Shown: positions 15,544 to 23,047 of the stretch, one piece after another
Layout of the letters: every line of letters begins with the position of its first letter
Numbering within the stretch: position 1 is the stretch's first letter
Assembly (NCBI GenBank): GCA_030158585.1
Contig: JAOASR010000101.1
Span: forward strand, 1-46,158
Direction of reading: 5' to 3'
DNA length: 46,158 nucleotides
Source of the DNA: Microcella sp.
GTDB taxonomy: Bacteria; Actinomycetota; Actinomycetes; Actinomycetales; Microbacteriaceae
Notes under the pieces: generated by a model
What the model was told of the DNA's origin: nothing
Seen by the model: only the letters and a program-made list of their open reading frames with translations
Database searches by the model: none
Made by a program: the position numbers and the translations under genes

Positions 15544-16197
15544 CTAGTCCTTGCGCATCCACTCGGTCGCGAGCACCGCGGCCTGCGTGCGGCGCTGCAG
15601 GCCGAGCTTCGACAGGATTCCGCTCACATAGTTCTTGACCGTCTTCTCGGCCAGGAACAGCCGCCCCGCGATCTCGCGGTTCGACAGCCCCTCGGCGATG
15701 AGGGCGATGATCTCGCGCTCGCGCGGGGTGAGGCTCGCGAGCGGCGAGTCGACGGCGGTGTCGTGGCTCGCCGCCGTCATGCGCGAGCGCACGCGCTCGA
15801 CGACCTCGGGGTCGAGCAGCGACTCGCCGAGCGCGACGCGACGGATGCCGTCGACGAGGCGCGTCGCGCGCACCTCTTTCAGCAGGTACCCGTCAGCACC
15901 GGCGAGCACGGCACCGAGCACGGCCTCGTCGTCGTCGTACGAGGTCAGGATGACGCAGCCGATCGTCGGGTCAGCCGACTTCACGTCGCGGCACACGTCG
16001 ATGCCGCTGCCGTCGGGCAGGCGCCCGTCGAGCACGGCGACGGTCGTGCCGGCGGCGACGATCGCCTCAGCGGTGCCCGCGACCTCGCCCGCCTCGCCCA
16101 CGACGATGATGCCGTCCTCCTCGGCGAGGAGGTCGGCGAGCCCGCGACGCACGATCTCGTGATCGTCGAGCAGGAAGACGCGAATGGGCTCGGTCAT
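15544..16197 (-). CDS. response regulator, NarL/LuxR (DosR-like) family
   Basis: A 217-residue DNA-binding response regulator. The receiver domain spans 5-120, with acidic pocket D11-D12, phospho-acceptor D57 (VLDGRLPDGSG), the conserved T/S (VILTSYDD) and Lys (GYLLKEV). The LuxR-type helix-turn-helix spans about 150-215 (LTPREREIIALIAEGLSNRE, KTVKNYVSGILSKLGL). The ATG overlaps the stop of the kinase gene by four bases, so this is the partner of that kinase. In mycobacteria the most similar pair, DosS/DosR, responds to hypoxia, NO and CO; transfer of that role here is inference. Targets are not known. Confidence 0.92.
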   Translation of the reverse strand: MTEPIRVFLLDDHEIVRRGLADLLAEEDGIIVVGEAGEVAGTAEAIVAAGTTVAVLDGRLPDGSGIDVCRDVKSADPTIGCVILTSYDDDEAVLGAVLAGADGYLLKEVRATRLVDGIRRVALGESLLDPEVVERVRSRMTAASHDTAVDSPLASLTPREREIIALIAEGLSNREIAGRLFLAEKTVKNYVSGILSKLGLQRRTQAAVLATEWMRKD

Positions 16198-17747
16198 GAC
16201 GCCTTCCAGGGTACGACCCAGCGCAGCTGCGTGCCGCGCGGCGAAGCGGGACCGACCGAGAAGGTGCCGCCGAGCTCGACGGCGCGGGCGCGCAGATTCT
16301 CGAGCCCGCTGCGTCGGCCCCCGGCGGGCATCCCGATGCCGTCGTCGGTGACCGTCAGCACGACCTGGGCGCCGCGCACCGCGACGCTCACCGCGACGGC
16401 CCGAGCTCGCGAGTGGCGCATCGCGTTCGAGAGCGCCTCGCGGATGACCGCCGCGACCTCATCGCCGAGCCGCGTGTCGACGAGCGTGTCGACGGGGCCG
16501 CTGAACTCGAGACGCGAGTCGAGGTCTTCGCCCTCGAGCGTCTGCCGCACGAGCGTGTTGATGCGCGCGCGCAGGCTGTAGGTCTCGGCCGATGGGGGAG
16601 CGGAGAGGCGGTAGATCGCCTGACGGATCTGACGGATCGTGGCATCGATCGCATCGACCTGGGCGGCGATCTTGGCTCCGGTGGGCGAGAGCGGGTCGCC
16701 CACGGCGCTCTGCAGCGTGAGGCCGATCGCGAACAGGCTCTGGATGACGTGATCGTGCAGATCGCGTGCGATGCGCTCGCGCTCGTCGGCGAGGGCGAGG
16801 CGCTGCTCGTCGATGCGCGACAGGGCGAGCTCGCGCGCGATCGCGACCGAGCGCGCGAACCGCTCGGCGGTCTCGCGATCCGCCTCCTCGAAAGGATGCC
16901 CGCCCGGGCCTCGCACGATCGCCAGGGTGCCGATGCGGCGCTCCTCCGCCCCCAGCAGAGCCACATCGAGGCGCGGGCCAGCGCCGCCGACGTCTCCTGC
17001 GGTCGCCGAGAGCGCGTCGTCGCCCTCGTCGATCCGCAGCAGCACTCCGCGCGCCTCGGAGACCGCGAGCACGGTCTCGGCGACCTCGGCGGCGTCGTCG
17101 GGGCTGAGCTGGCCGGCGAGCAGGCGCTGGATGACGCGCTCGGAGGCCTCGAGCCACCGGCGCTCCTCCTGCGCGCGCTCGTAGAGGCGCGAGTTGGCGA
17201 TCGCCGTGCCGGCCATCGCTGCGAGGGTCGTGATGATCGCCTCGTCGACGTCATCGAAGGGCTCGCCCCCGGCGCGCTCGGTGAGGTAGAGGTTGCCGAA
17301 GACCGCTCCGCCGACGCGCACGGGCACGCCCAGGAACGAACCCATCGGCGGGTGGTGGGCAGGGAAGCCGGCCGAGCGCGGATCGTGGTCGAGATGATCG
17401 AGCCTGATGGTCGCGGCATCGGTGATGACCGCGCCGAGAATGCCGTGCCCCGTCGGCAGGTGGCCGATGAGCGCCGCCTGCTCGGCGTCGATGCCCGAGT
17501 GCAGGAAGCGCTCGAGGCTGCCGTCGGGGGCGATTACGCCGAGCGCACCGTACTGGGCGCCGACGAGCTCGCGCGCGGCCTCGACGATGCGCTGGAGCGC
17601 GTGCGTGAGGTCGAGCTCGCGCGTGACGGTCTGCGCCGCCGACAGCAGCAGTGCGAGCCGGGCCCTGCCGGCCTCGGCGTCGTCGGTGCGCTCGAGGATG
17701 CGCGCGACGAGAGCGGTCAGGTCGGCGTGCTCAGCGCCGTGGTCCAT
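16194..17747 (-). CDS. two-GAF sensor histidine kinase (DosS/DevS-like)
   Basis: A 517-residue soluble kinase. GAF-A spans about 45-190 and GAF-B about 200-310. The HisKA_3 dimerisation helix carries H331 in ERERIARDLHDHVIQSLF, and the ATPase has REALSNAMRHS (N box) and DDGIGMPAGGRRSGLENLR (G1/G2 boxes). In GAF-A the sequence AHHPPMGSFLGVPVRV then GNLYLTE places H132 and Y154 22 residues apart. From memory, the proximal heme ligand His149 and distal Tyr171 of M. tuberculosis DosS have the same spacing and context, so heme-based gas or redox sensing is likely. No membrane segment. It starts six bases after terC and overlaps the regulator gene. Confidence 0.92.
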   Translation of the reverse strand: MDHGAEHADLTALVARILERTDDAEAGRARLALLLSAAQTVTRELDLTHALQRIVEAARELVGAQYGALGVIAPDGSLERFLHSGIDAEQAALIGHLPTGHGILGAVITDAATIRLDHLDHDPRSAGFPAHHPPMGSFLGVPVRVGGAVFGNLYLTERAGGEPFDDVDEAIITTLAAMAGTAIANSRLYERAQEERRWLEASERVIQRLLAGQLSPDDAAEVAETVLAVSEARGVLLRIDEGDDALSATAGDVGGAGPRLDVALLGAEERRIGTLAIVRGPGGHPFEEADRETAERFARSVAIARELALSRIDEQRLALADERERIARDLHDHVIQSLFAIGLTLQSAVGDPLSPTGAKIAAQVDAIDATIRQIRQAIYRLSAPPSAETYSLRARINTLVRQTLEGEDLDSRLEFSGPVDTLVDTRLGDEVAAVIREALSNAMRHSRARAVAVSVAVRGAQVVLTVTDDGIGMPAGGRRSGLENLRARAVELGGTFSVGPASPRGTQLRWVVPWKAS

Positions 17748-17753
17748 GTCGGG

Positions 17754-18551
17754 CTACTTCGTCGGGTCGCCGACGGGCTCGCCGGTCTCCTTGACGAGCA
17801 CGGGGCGCAGGTGCACGGGCTCGATCGGCGCCTGCCGCTTCTTCGCGGCCCGGCGGCGGGCGGCGAGGTTGAGCATCTCGACGCCGATCGCGAAGGCGAT
17901 GGGGCCGTAGATGAGCGCCTTGTCGATCTTGACCTCGAAGCCCTCGGCGATGAGCATGGCGCCGATGAGCACGAGGAACGCGAGGGCGAGCATCTTGACC
18001 GTGGGGTGACGGTTGACGAAGTCGCTGACGGCCTTGGCCGAGAACAGCATGATGACGACGGCGATGACGACGGCCGTGACCATGACCCAGAGCTCGTCGA
18101 CCATGCCGACGGCCGTGATGACCGAGTCGATCGAGAACACGAGGTCGACGAGCAGGATCTGCGCGATGACGGCGCCGAACGTGACGGCCTTGCCGCCGCC
18201 GGAGGCGTGGCCCTCGGCGCCCTCGAGCCGCTCGTGGATCTCGGTGACCGCCTTGTAGAGCAGGAACAGCCCTCCGAGGATCAGGATCATGTCTTTGCCC
18301 GAGAAGCCCATGCCGAAGAGCTCGAAGACGTCGGCGGTGAGCGTGATCACCCACGACGCGGCGAAGAGCAGGCCAATGCGCAGGAACATCGCGAGCGAGA
18401 GGCCGACGATGCGCGCCCTGTTCTGCTGCTCGGGCGGGAGCTTGCCCGCGAGGATCGAGATGAACACGACGTTGTCGATGCCCAGCACGATCTCGAGCAC
18501 CAGCAGGGTCGCGAAGGCGACGAGAAGCTCCGGAGTGAAGACGATGTCCAT
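17754..18551 (-). CDS. TerC family integral membrane protein
   Basis: A 265-residue membrane protein with about seven helices. TerC-family signatures are LEIVLGIDNVVFISILAGKLP (a stretch near residues 19-39, with the acidic helix end) and DLVFSIDSVITAVG, with the paired Asp residues thought to handle metal ions. Relatives (Alx, TerC) export manganese or act in tellurite resistance and in metal loading of exported enzymes. The basic C-terminal tail (RRRAAKKRQ) is cytoplasmic. The start ATG 18551 has a -10 element seven bases upstream; the longer reading frame upstream is antisense to the neighbour. It appears to be the first gene of an operon with the two-component pair. Confidence 0.92.
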   Translation of the reverse strand: MDIVFTPELLVAFATLLVLEIVLGIDNVVFISILAGKLPPEQQNRARIVGLSLAMFLRIGLLFAASWVITLTADVFELFGMGFSGKDMILILGGLFLLYKAVTEIHERLEGAEGHASGGGKAVTFGAVIAQILLVDLVFSIDSVITAVGMVDELWVMVTAVVIAVVIMLFSAKAVSDFVNRHPTVKMLALAFLVLIGAMLIAEGFEVKIDKALIYGPIAFAIGVEMLNLAARRRAAKKRQAPIEPVHLRPVLVKETGEPVGDPTK

Positions 18552-18558
18552 GTCGAGG

Positions 18559-18564
18559 ATCCTA
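18559..18564 (-). promoter_or_regulatory. -10 element, leaderless terC
   Basis: TAGGAT on the minus strand, seven bases from ATG 18551. Confidence 0.5.
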
Positions 18565-18586
18565 CTGAGCCGCTGTCGCGAGACCC

Positions 18587-19390
18587 CTATGCGACGTCGT
18601 CGGCCCAGCCCAGCCGCTGCTTGACGACGGCTGCGGCCTCGGCAGGCCACTCGGCCCAGCGGGCGATCGCGGTCGCCTCGGCGACGTAGAGCAGGCCGCG
18701 CGCGGCGGTCTCGGGGTCGCGCTCGAGGGCGCGCTCGATGACGGCGGCGAGGTCGGGATGCACCTGCTCGAGTCGGCGATAGACGTCGAGATCGTCGAGC
18801 CGAGGGTCGTTCGCGCCGGGCACGACGCGGCGGTGCAGCGCGAGCAGGTGCGCGAGAGCGTGCGTGCGGATGAACTGCCCGGCCGTGAGCGTCTCGCCGC
18901 GCCGCGCACGCCCGACGCCGATGAGCACGAGGGTCAGGAAGAGCTGGGCGTGTTGGAGCGGGCTGAGCTCGGTGCCGGGCTTGGGGCGAGCCGCGACATC
19001 CCGCATCATCGCGTAGATGCCGCCGCGATCGAGCGGCACCTCGAAGGCGTTCGCGTGCGCGAGCCTGAGCTCGTCGGGGCCGAAGACGGCGAACTCGAGC
19101 ACGTGGCCGTCGCGGTAGACGCCCTTGACGCCGTGAGCGGTGTCGCGCACGACGATGACGAGGTCGCGGTGGTCGGGCAGCCAGCTGACGTCGGCGCGCA
19201 TCGCCTCGGCGGCGTGGAAGCTGTCGCACACGACGAGGAAGTCGTGGTCGCTCCACTCGTCGACGCGCGAGCGGTCGGCGGTCGAGCCGGCGAGCACGAG
19301 ACCCGTGACCTCGGGGCGCGATTCGAGGGCGTCGATGAGGCGGTCGAGGTAGGCGGAGAAGGCGCGGCGCACGCCGGTGACATCGAGCAT
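18587..19390 (-). CDS. nucleotidyltransferase domain protein
   Basis: A 267-residue protein with an N-terminal DNA-polymerase-beta-like nucleotidyltransferase domain. Residues of about 31-52 hold the GS motif and metal-binding DxD (AGSTADRSRVDEWSDHDFLV). The rest is helical (SPLQHAQLFLTLVLIGVGRA) and may bind the substrate, as in aminoglycoside or lincosamide adenylyltransferases and in many uncharacterised relatives. It would transfer a nucleotide to a small molecule or protein; resistance is possible but unproven. The start is ATG 19390, with a -10 element seven bases before it. It stands alone, with terC's promoter starting just after its stop. Confidence 0.8.
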   Translation of the reverse strand: MLDVTGVRRAFSAYLDRLIDALESRPEVTGLVLAGSTADRSRVDEWSDHDFLVVCDSFHAAEAMRADVSWLPDHRDLVIVVRDTAHGVKGVYRDGHVLEFAVFGPDELRLAHANAFEVPLDRGGIYAMMRDVAARPKPGTELSPLQHAQLFLTLVLIGVGRARRGETLTAGQFIRTHALAHLLALHRRVVPGANDPRLDDLDVYRRLEQVHPDLAAVIERALERDPETAARGLLYVAEATAIARWAEWPAEAAAVVKQRLGWADDVA

Positions 19391-19397
19391 GCGCACC

Positions 19398-19403
19398 ACC
19401 CTA
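19398..19403 (-). promoter_or_regulatory. -10 element, leaderless nucleotidyltransferase gene
   Basis: TAGGGT on the minus strand, seven bases from ATG 19390. Confidence 0.5.
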
Positions 19404-19432
19404 GGCGCGCGGTGGGCGTAGACTCGCGGCTG

Positions 19433-19524
19433 TACACGGGAGTCCGGTGAGCCGGGCTGAGAGGAAGCTTCTCCAAGCTTCGACCGTCGAACCTGATCCG
19501 GATCATGCCGGCGCAGGGAGGACT
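19433..19524 (+). ncRNA. TPP riboswitch (THI element)
   Basis: The conserved thi-box sequences are all present and in order: GGGCTGAGAGG (19453-19463), GAACCTGATCCGGATCATG (about 19489-19507) and GCGCAGGGAGG. It binds thiamine pyrophosphate and lowers expression of the transport genes that follow. Downstream, CGTGCC (19534-19539) can pair with GGCACG (19578-19583), which overlaps the AAAGG ribosome binding site of the YkoE gene. Control at translation initiation is therefore likely (inference). Confidence 0.95.
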
Positions 19525-19589
19525 TCTCGCACCCGTGCCGAACCGTTCGGCGTCGATTCTCGGCGCCCTTCTCGAAAGGCACGATCACC

Positions 19590-20240
19590 ATGGTCTCGAC
19601 CGCAGCATCCACCCCAGCAGCATCCACCCCCGCCACTGCGCGCGCACCTCGACCGTCGCTGCGCTGGCGCGTCGTCGACATCGTCGTCGCGAGCGTTCTC
19701 GGCGTCGCCGGCGGCCTCGTCATGACGGTGTGGAACCTCACCTACTCGCCCCTCACGGCCCCGATCGAGGCGGCCCTGCCCGGTCTGCAGGCGCTGCTCT
19801 ACGGCGTGTGGCTCTTCCCGGCGGTGCTCGTCGCGCTCGTCGTGCGCAAGCCGGGTGCGGCCCTCTACGGCGAGCTCGTCGCGGCGGCCACCTCGGCGCT
19901 GCTCGGCGGATTCTGGGGCTGGTCGGCCGTGCAGTGGGGCCTCGTGCAGGGCCTCGGTGCCGAGCTGATCTTCGCGATCTTCCTCTACCGCGCGTGGGGT
20001 CTCGTGCCCGCGCTGCTCGCCGGTCTCGGCGCGGGCGTCGGCATGGCCGTCATGGATCTCACGTTCTACTACGCCGAGTCGCGCCCCGAGTTCGCCGCGA
20101 TCTACGCCGCGAGCGCGATGACCTCGGGCGCCCTGCTCGCCGGTGGCGGCTCGTGGCTGCTGACGCGCGCGCTCGCCCGCACGGGAGCGCTGAGCCGGTT
20201 CGCCGCGGGGCGGGAGCACGCGGCGCGTGCCGACTCCTGA
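19590..20240 (+). CDS. ykoE: YkoE-type ECF substrate-capture protein (thiamine precursor)
   Basis: A 216-residue membrane protein, the S-component of an energy-coupling-factor transporter. After a Pro/Ala-rich N-terminal 25 residues it has about six helices, with the YkoE features VWNLTYSPLTAPIEAALPG, GELVAAATSALLGGFWGWSA and VQWGLVQGLGAELIFA. YkoE proteins are thought to take up hydroxymethylpyrimidine or a related thiamine precursor. The TPP riboswitch directly upstream supports this strongly. The ATG 19590 follows AAAGG at ten bases. It overlaps the next gene by 14 bases, so it forms one operon with the ECF energising subunit. Confidence 0.93.
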   Translation: MVSTAASTPAASTPATARAPRPSLRWRVVDIVVASVLGVAGGLVMTVWNLTYSPLTAPIEAALPGLQALLYGVWLFPAVLVALVVRKPGAALYGELVAAATSALLGGFWGWSAVQWGLVQGLGAELIFAIFLYRAWGLVPALLAGLGAGVGMAVMDLTFYYAESRPEFAAIYAASAMTSGALLAGGGSWLLTRALARTGALSRFAAGREHAARADS

Positions 20241-22539
20241 CGCTTCGGTGACCTCGGCGGCGGATGCTGCGCTCGCGCATCGCGCGGGCGCGGCATCCCT
20301 CGCCGCCGAGGCCTGGAGCTGGACCCCCGCGGGCCGTGCCGCCCCCGTGCTCGACGGCCTCGATCTGGCGATCGAGCCCGGCGAGCGCGTGCTGCTGCTC
20401 GGCGCCTCCGGCAGCGGCAAGTCGACCCTGCTGCAGGCCTTCGCGGGTGTGCTCGGCGGCGACGACGAGGGCACGCGCGCGGGGGCTCTGACCGTCGACG
20501 GGGTCGACCCCGCCGAGGCCCGCGGCCGGGTCGGTCTGCTCCTGCAGGATCCGGATGCGCAGCTCGTGCTCTCGCGCGCGGGCGACGACGTCGCGTTCGG
20601 CCCCGAGAACCTCGGGGTGTCGGCCGACGAGATCGCGCGCCGCGTGCCGGAGGCGCTCGCCGCCGTCGGGCTCGACCTGCCGCTCGATGCCGACACCACG
20701 CGCCTCTCGGGCGGCCAGAAGCAGCGCCTCGCGCTCGCGGGCGTGCTCGCGCTGCGGCCGGGCGCGCTGCTGCTCGATGAGCCGACCGCGCAGCTCGACC
20801 CCGCGGGTGTCGGCGAGGTCGCCGCGGCCGTCGCCGAGCTCGTCGCCGACCGCTCGATGACGCTCCTCGTCGTCGAGCACCGCGTCGACGTGTGGGCGCC
20901 CCTCGTCGATCGCGTCATCGTGCTCGAGCACGGACGGGTGCTGGCCGACGGGCCCGTCGCTGACGTGCTGCGCGCGCAGGGAGACGGGCTCGCCGCGCGC
21001 GGGGTGTGGGTTCCCGGGCGCTCGCCCGAGCATCCGTCGCCCGCGTCGCGCGAGCCGGGCGAGGTGCTGCTGAGCGCGCGGGGGCTCTCGGTGCGGCCCC
21101 GCGGCGGCGAGATCGTGCAGCGCGGCGTCGATCTCGACGTGCGCGCGGGCGAGATCGTCGCGCTCACGGGCGTCAACGGCGCCGGCAAGACGACGCTCGC
21201 TCTCACGCTCGCGGGGCTGCTCGAGCCGGCCGCGGGCACGGTCGAGGCGGGGGATGCTCTGCGCGGCATCGACCCGACCGTCGAGCACCTCTCGCCCGCC
21301 GACTGGAGCTCGCGGGCCCTCGTCGCCCGCCTCGGTGTCGTCTTCCAGAACCCCGAGCACCAGTTCGTCGCGCCGACGGTGCGCGCCGAGCTCGAGGTGG
21401 GGCCCCGCGCGCTCGGACGCAGCGGTGCCGAGGCGCGCGGGATCGCCGAGCCGCTGCTCGAGTCGCTACGGCTGCGGTCGCTCGCGGGCTCGAGCCCCTT
21501 CACACTGAGCGGGGGAGAGCAGCGTCGCCTCTCGGTCGCGACCGCTCTCGCGACGGCGCCGCCCGTGCTCGTGCTCGATGAGCCGAGCTTCGGGCAGGAT
21601 GCGCGCACGTGGGCCGAGCTCGCCGCCCTGCTCGCGGCGCACCGCGACGCCGGCGGCGCGATCGTCATGGCGACGCACGATCGCGAGCTCATCCAGTCGC
21701 TCGGCGCGCGCGAGGTCGTGCTGCCGGCGCCCGCCGCGCCCGCCGCCCCGCGAGCCGGCGCGCCCGCCGCCCCCGCCGCCCGCCGCCCGCTCGTCGAGCG
21801 CCTCAACCCCGTCGCGAGCATCGCCGCGAGCCTCGTGCCGTCGCTGTTGCTCATCGTCACGCTCGACGTCGTCTCCGCCGCCGTCGCCCTCGCGCTGCAG
21901 CTCGCCCTGCTGCCGCTGCTCGGCGTGCCGTGGCGCCTGCTGCTGCTGCGCATCGCGCCCGTGCTCATCGCGGCCCCGCTCACCGCGCTGACCCTGCTGC
22001 TCTACGGCGAGACGAGCGGGCGGATCCACGCCGAGTTCCTGCTCGTGCAGATCAGCGACGGTTCGATCGAGCTCGCGCTCGCCTCGTTGCTGCGCGTGCT
22101 CGCGATCGGCATCCCCGCGATCGCGCTCTTCGCCCGCCCCGACGCGACGAGGCTCGGAGACGCGCTCGGGCAGAACCTGCGGCTCCCGGCGCGGTTCGTG
22201 CTCGGCGGCGTCGCGGCTCTGCGCCTCGTGACGCTCATGCGCGACGACGCGCGCATGCTCGAGCGCGCGCGTCGAGCGCGGGGAACGGCCGACCGCGGGC
22301 GCATCCGCCGCCTTGCAGGTCTCGTGCTGTCGCTGCTCGTGCTCGCGATCAGGCGCGGGTCGAGTCTCGCGATCGCGATGGAGGCGCGCGGCTTCGGTGC
22401 TCCCGTGCGGCGCACCTGGACGCGCCCCTCGCCGTGGCGCGGCATCGACACCGCGGCGGTGCTCATCGGGCTGACCATCTCGGCGCTCGCGCTCGCCGCG
22501 GCCGTCGCAACCGGGAGCTTCCTTGGCGTCATCGGCTGA
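20227..22539 (+). CDS. single-chain ECF module: two ATPase domains fused to EcfT (YkoD-YkoC fusion)
   Basis: A 770-residue protein that energises YkoE. The first ATPase domain has Walker A GASGSGKST at 59-67 and LSGGQKQRLALAG near 160. The second has GVNGAGKTT at 315-323 and LSGGEQRRL at 427. After an Ala/Pro-rich linker (about 500-520) comes an EcfT-like membrane part with helices to the C-terminus and the two Ala-Arg-Gly coupling motifs (MLERARRARG and AMEARGFGAP). In Bacillus, YkoD (two ATPases) and YkoC (EcfT) are separate, so this is a natural fusion. The GTG 20227 start lies inside the end of ykoE; GTG 20248 is an alternative. Confidence 0.9.
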   Translation: MPTPDASVTSAADAALAHRAGAASLAAEAWSWTPAGRAAPVLDGLDLAIEPGERVLLLGASGSGKSTLLQAFAGVLGGDDEGTRAGALTVDGVDPAEARGRVGLLLQDPDAQLVLSRAGDDVAFGPENLGVSADEIARRVPEALAAVGLDLPLDADTTRLSGGQKQRLALAGVLALRPGALLLDEPTAQLDPAGVGEVAAAVAELVADRSMTLLVVEHRVDVWAPLVDRVIVLEHGRVLADGPVADVLRAQGDGLAARGVWVPGRSPEHPSPASREPGEVLLSARGLSVRPRGGEIVQRGVDLDVRAGEIVALTGVNGAGKTTLALTLAGLLEPAAGTVEAGDALRGIDPTVEHLSPADWSSRALVARLGVVFQNPEHQFVAPTVRAELEVGPRALGRSGAEARGIAEPLLESLRLRSLAGSSPFTLSGGEQRRLSVATALATAPPVLVLDEPSFGQDARTWAELAALLAAHRDAGGAIVMATHDRELIQSLGAREVVLPAPAAPAAPRAGAPAAPAARRPLVERLNPVASIAASLVPSLLLIVTLDVVSAAVALALQLALLPLLGVPWRLLLLRIAPVLIAAPLTALTLLLYGETSGRIHAEFLLVQISDGSIELALASLLRVLAIGIPAIALFARPDATRLGDALGQNLRLPARFVLGGVAALRLVTLMRDDARMLERARRARGTADRGRIRRLAGLVLSLLVLAIRRGSSLAIAMEARGFGAPVRRTWTRPSPWRGIDTAAVLIGLTISALALAAAVATGSFLGVIG

Positions 22540-23047
22540 CGACGTGAGCGCTGACCGCCCGCGCGTCACCCTCGTCGACGGGCGCAGCGGCTCGGGCAAG
22601 ACGACCTGGGCGACCGCCCTCGCGACGCGCACGGGCGCGCGCCTGCTGAGTCTCGACGAGATCTACCCCGGCTGGGATGGCCTCGAGGCCGCCGAAGCCC
22701 ACGTCATCGCCCACGTGCTCGCCCCGCTCGCTGAGGGTCGCGACGGCCGCTACCGCACGTGGAACTGGACCCTCGGCCGCCCCGGTGAGTGGCGAGAGGT
22801 GGATGCTGCGCTCCCGCTCGTCGTCGAGGGCTGCGGTGCGCTGAGCCCCGCGTCTCGATCGCTCGCCCACCATGGCGTCTGGATCGAGCTCGGCGACGCC
22901 GCCCGCCGCGAGCGGGCGATCAGCCGCGACGGTGAGGTGTTCGCGCGCGAGTGGGAGCGGTGGGCGCGCCAGGAGGAGTGGCACGCACGCCTGCATGACC
23001 CGCGCCGGTGCGCCGACGAGATCGTCGACGGTGGCGGCGAGCTCTAG
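22523..23047 (+). CDS. P-loop NTPase, uridine kinase-like
   Basis: A 174-residue P-loop protein with Walker A GRSGSGKTT (near 18-26) and the kinase-like LSLDEIYPGWDGLEAAEAHV, as in small nucleoside- or uridine-kinase-like proteins. It may phosphorylate a small molecule. Its place at the end of a TPP-controlled transport operon makes a thiamine-precursor kinase conceivable but unproven. TTG 22523 is chosen because GGGAG lies five bases upstream; the GTG at 22544 has no such site. It overlaps the preceding stop, and its stop shares the palindrome CTAG with the convergent gene's stop. Confidence 0.75.
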   Translation: MASSADDVSADRPRVTLVDGRSGSGKTTWATALATRTGARLLSLDEIYPGWDGLEAAEAHVIAHVLAPLAEGRDGRYRTWNWTLGRPGEWREVDAALPLVVEGCGALSPASRSLAHHGVWIELGDAARRERAISRDGEVFAREWERWARQEEWHARLHDPRRCADEIVDGGGEL

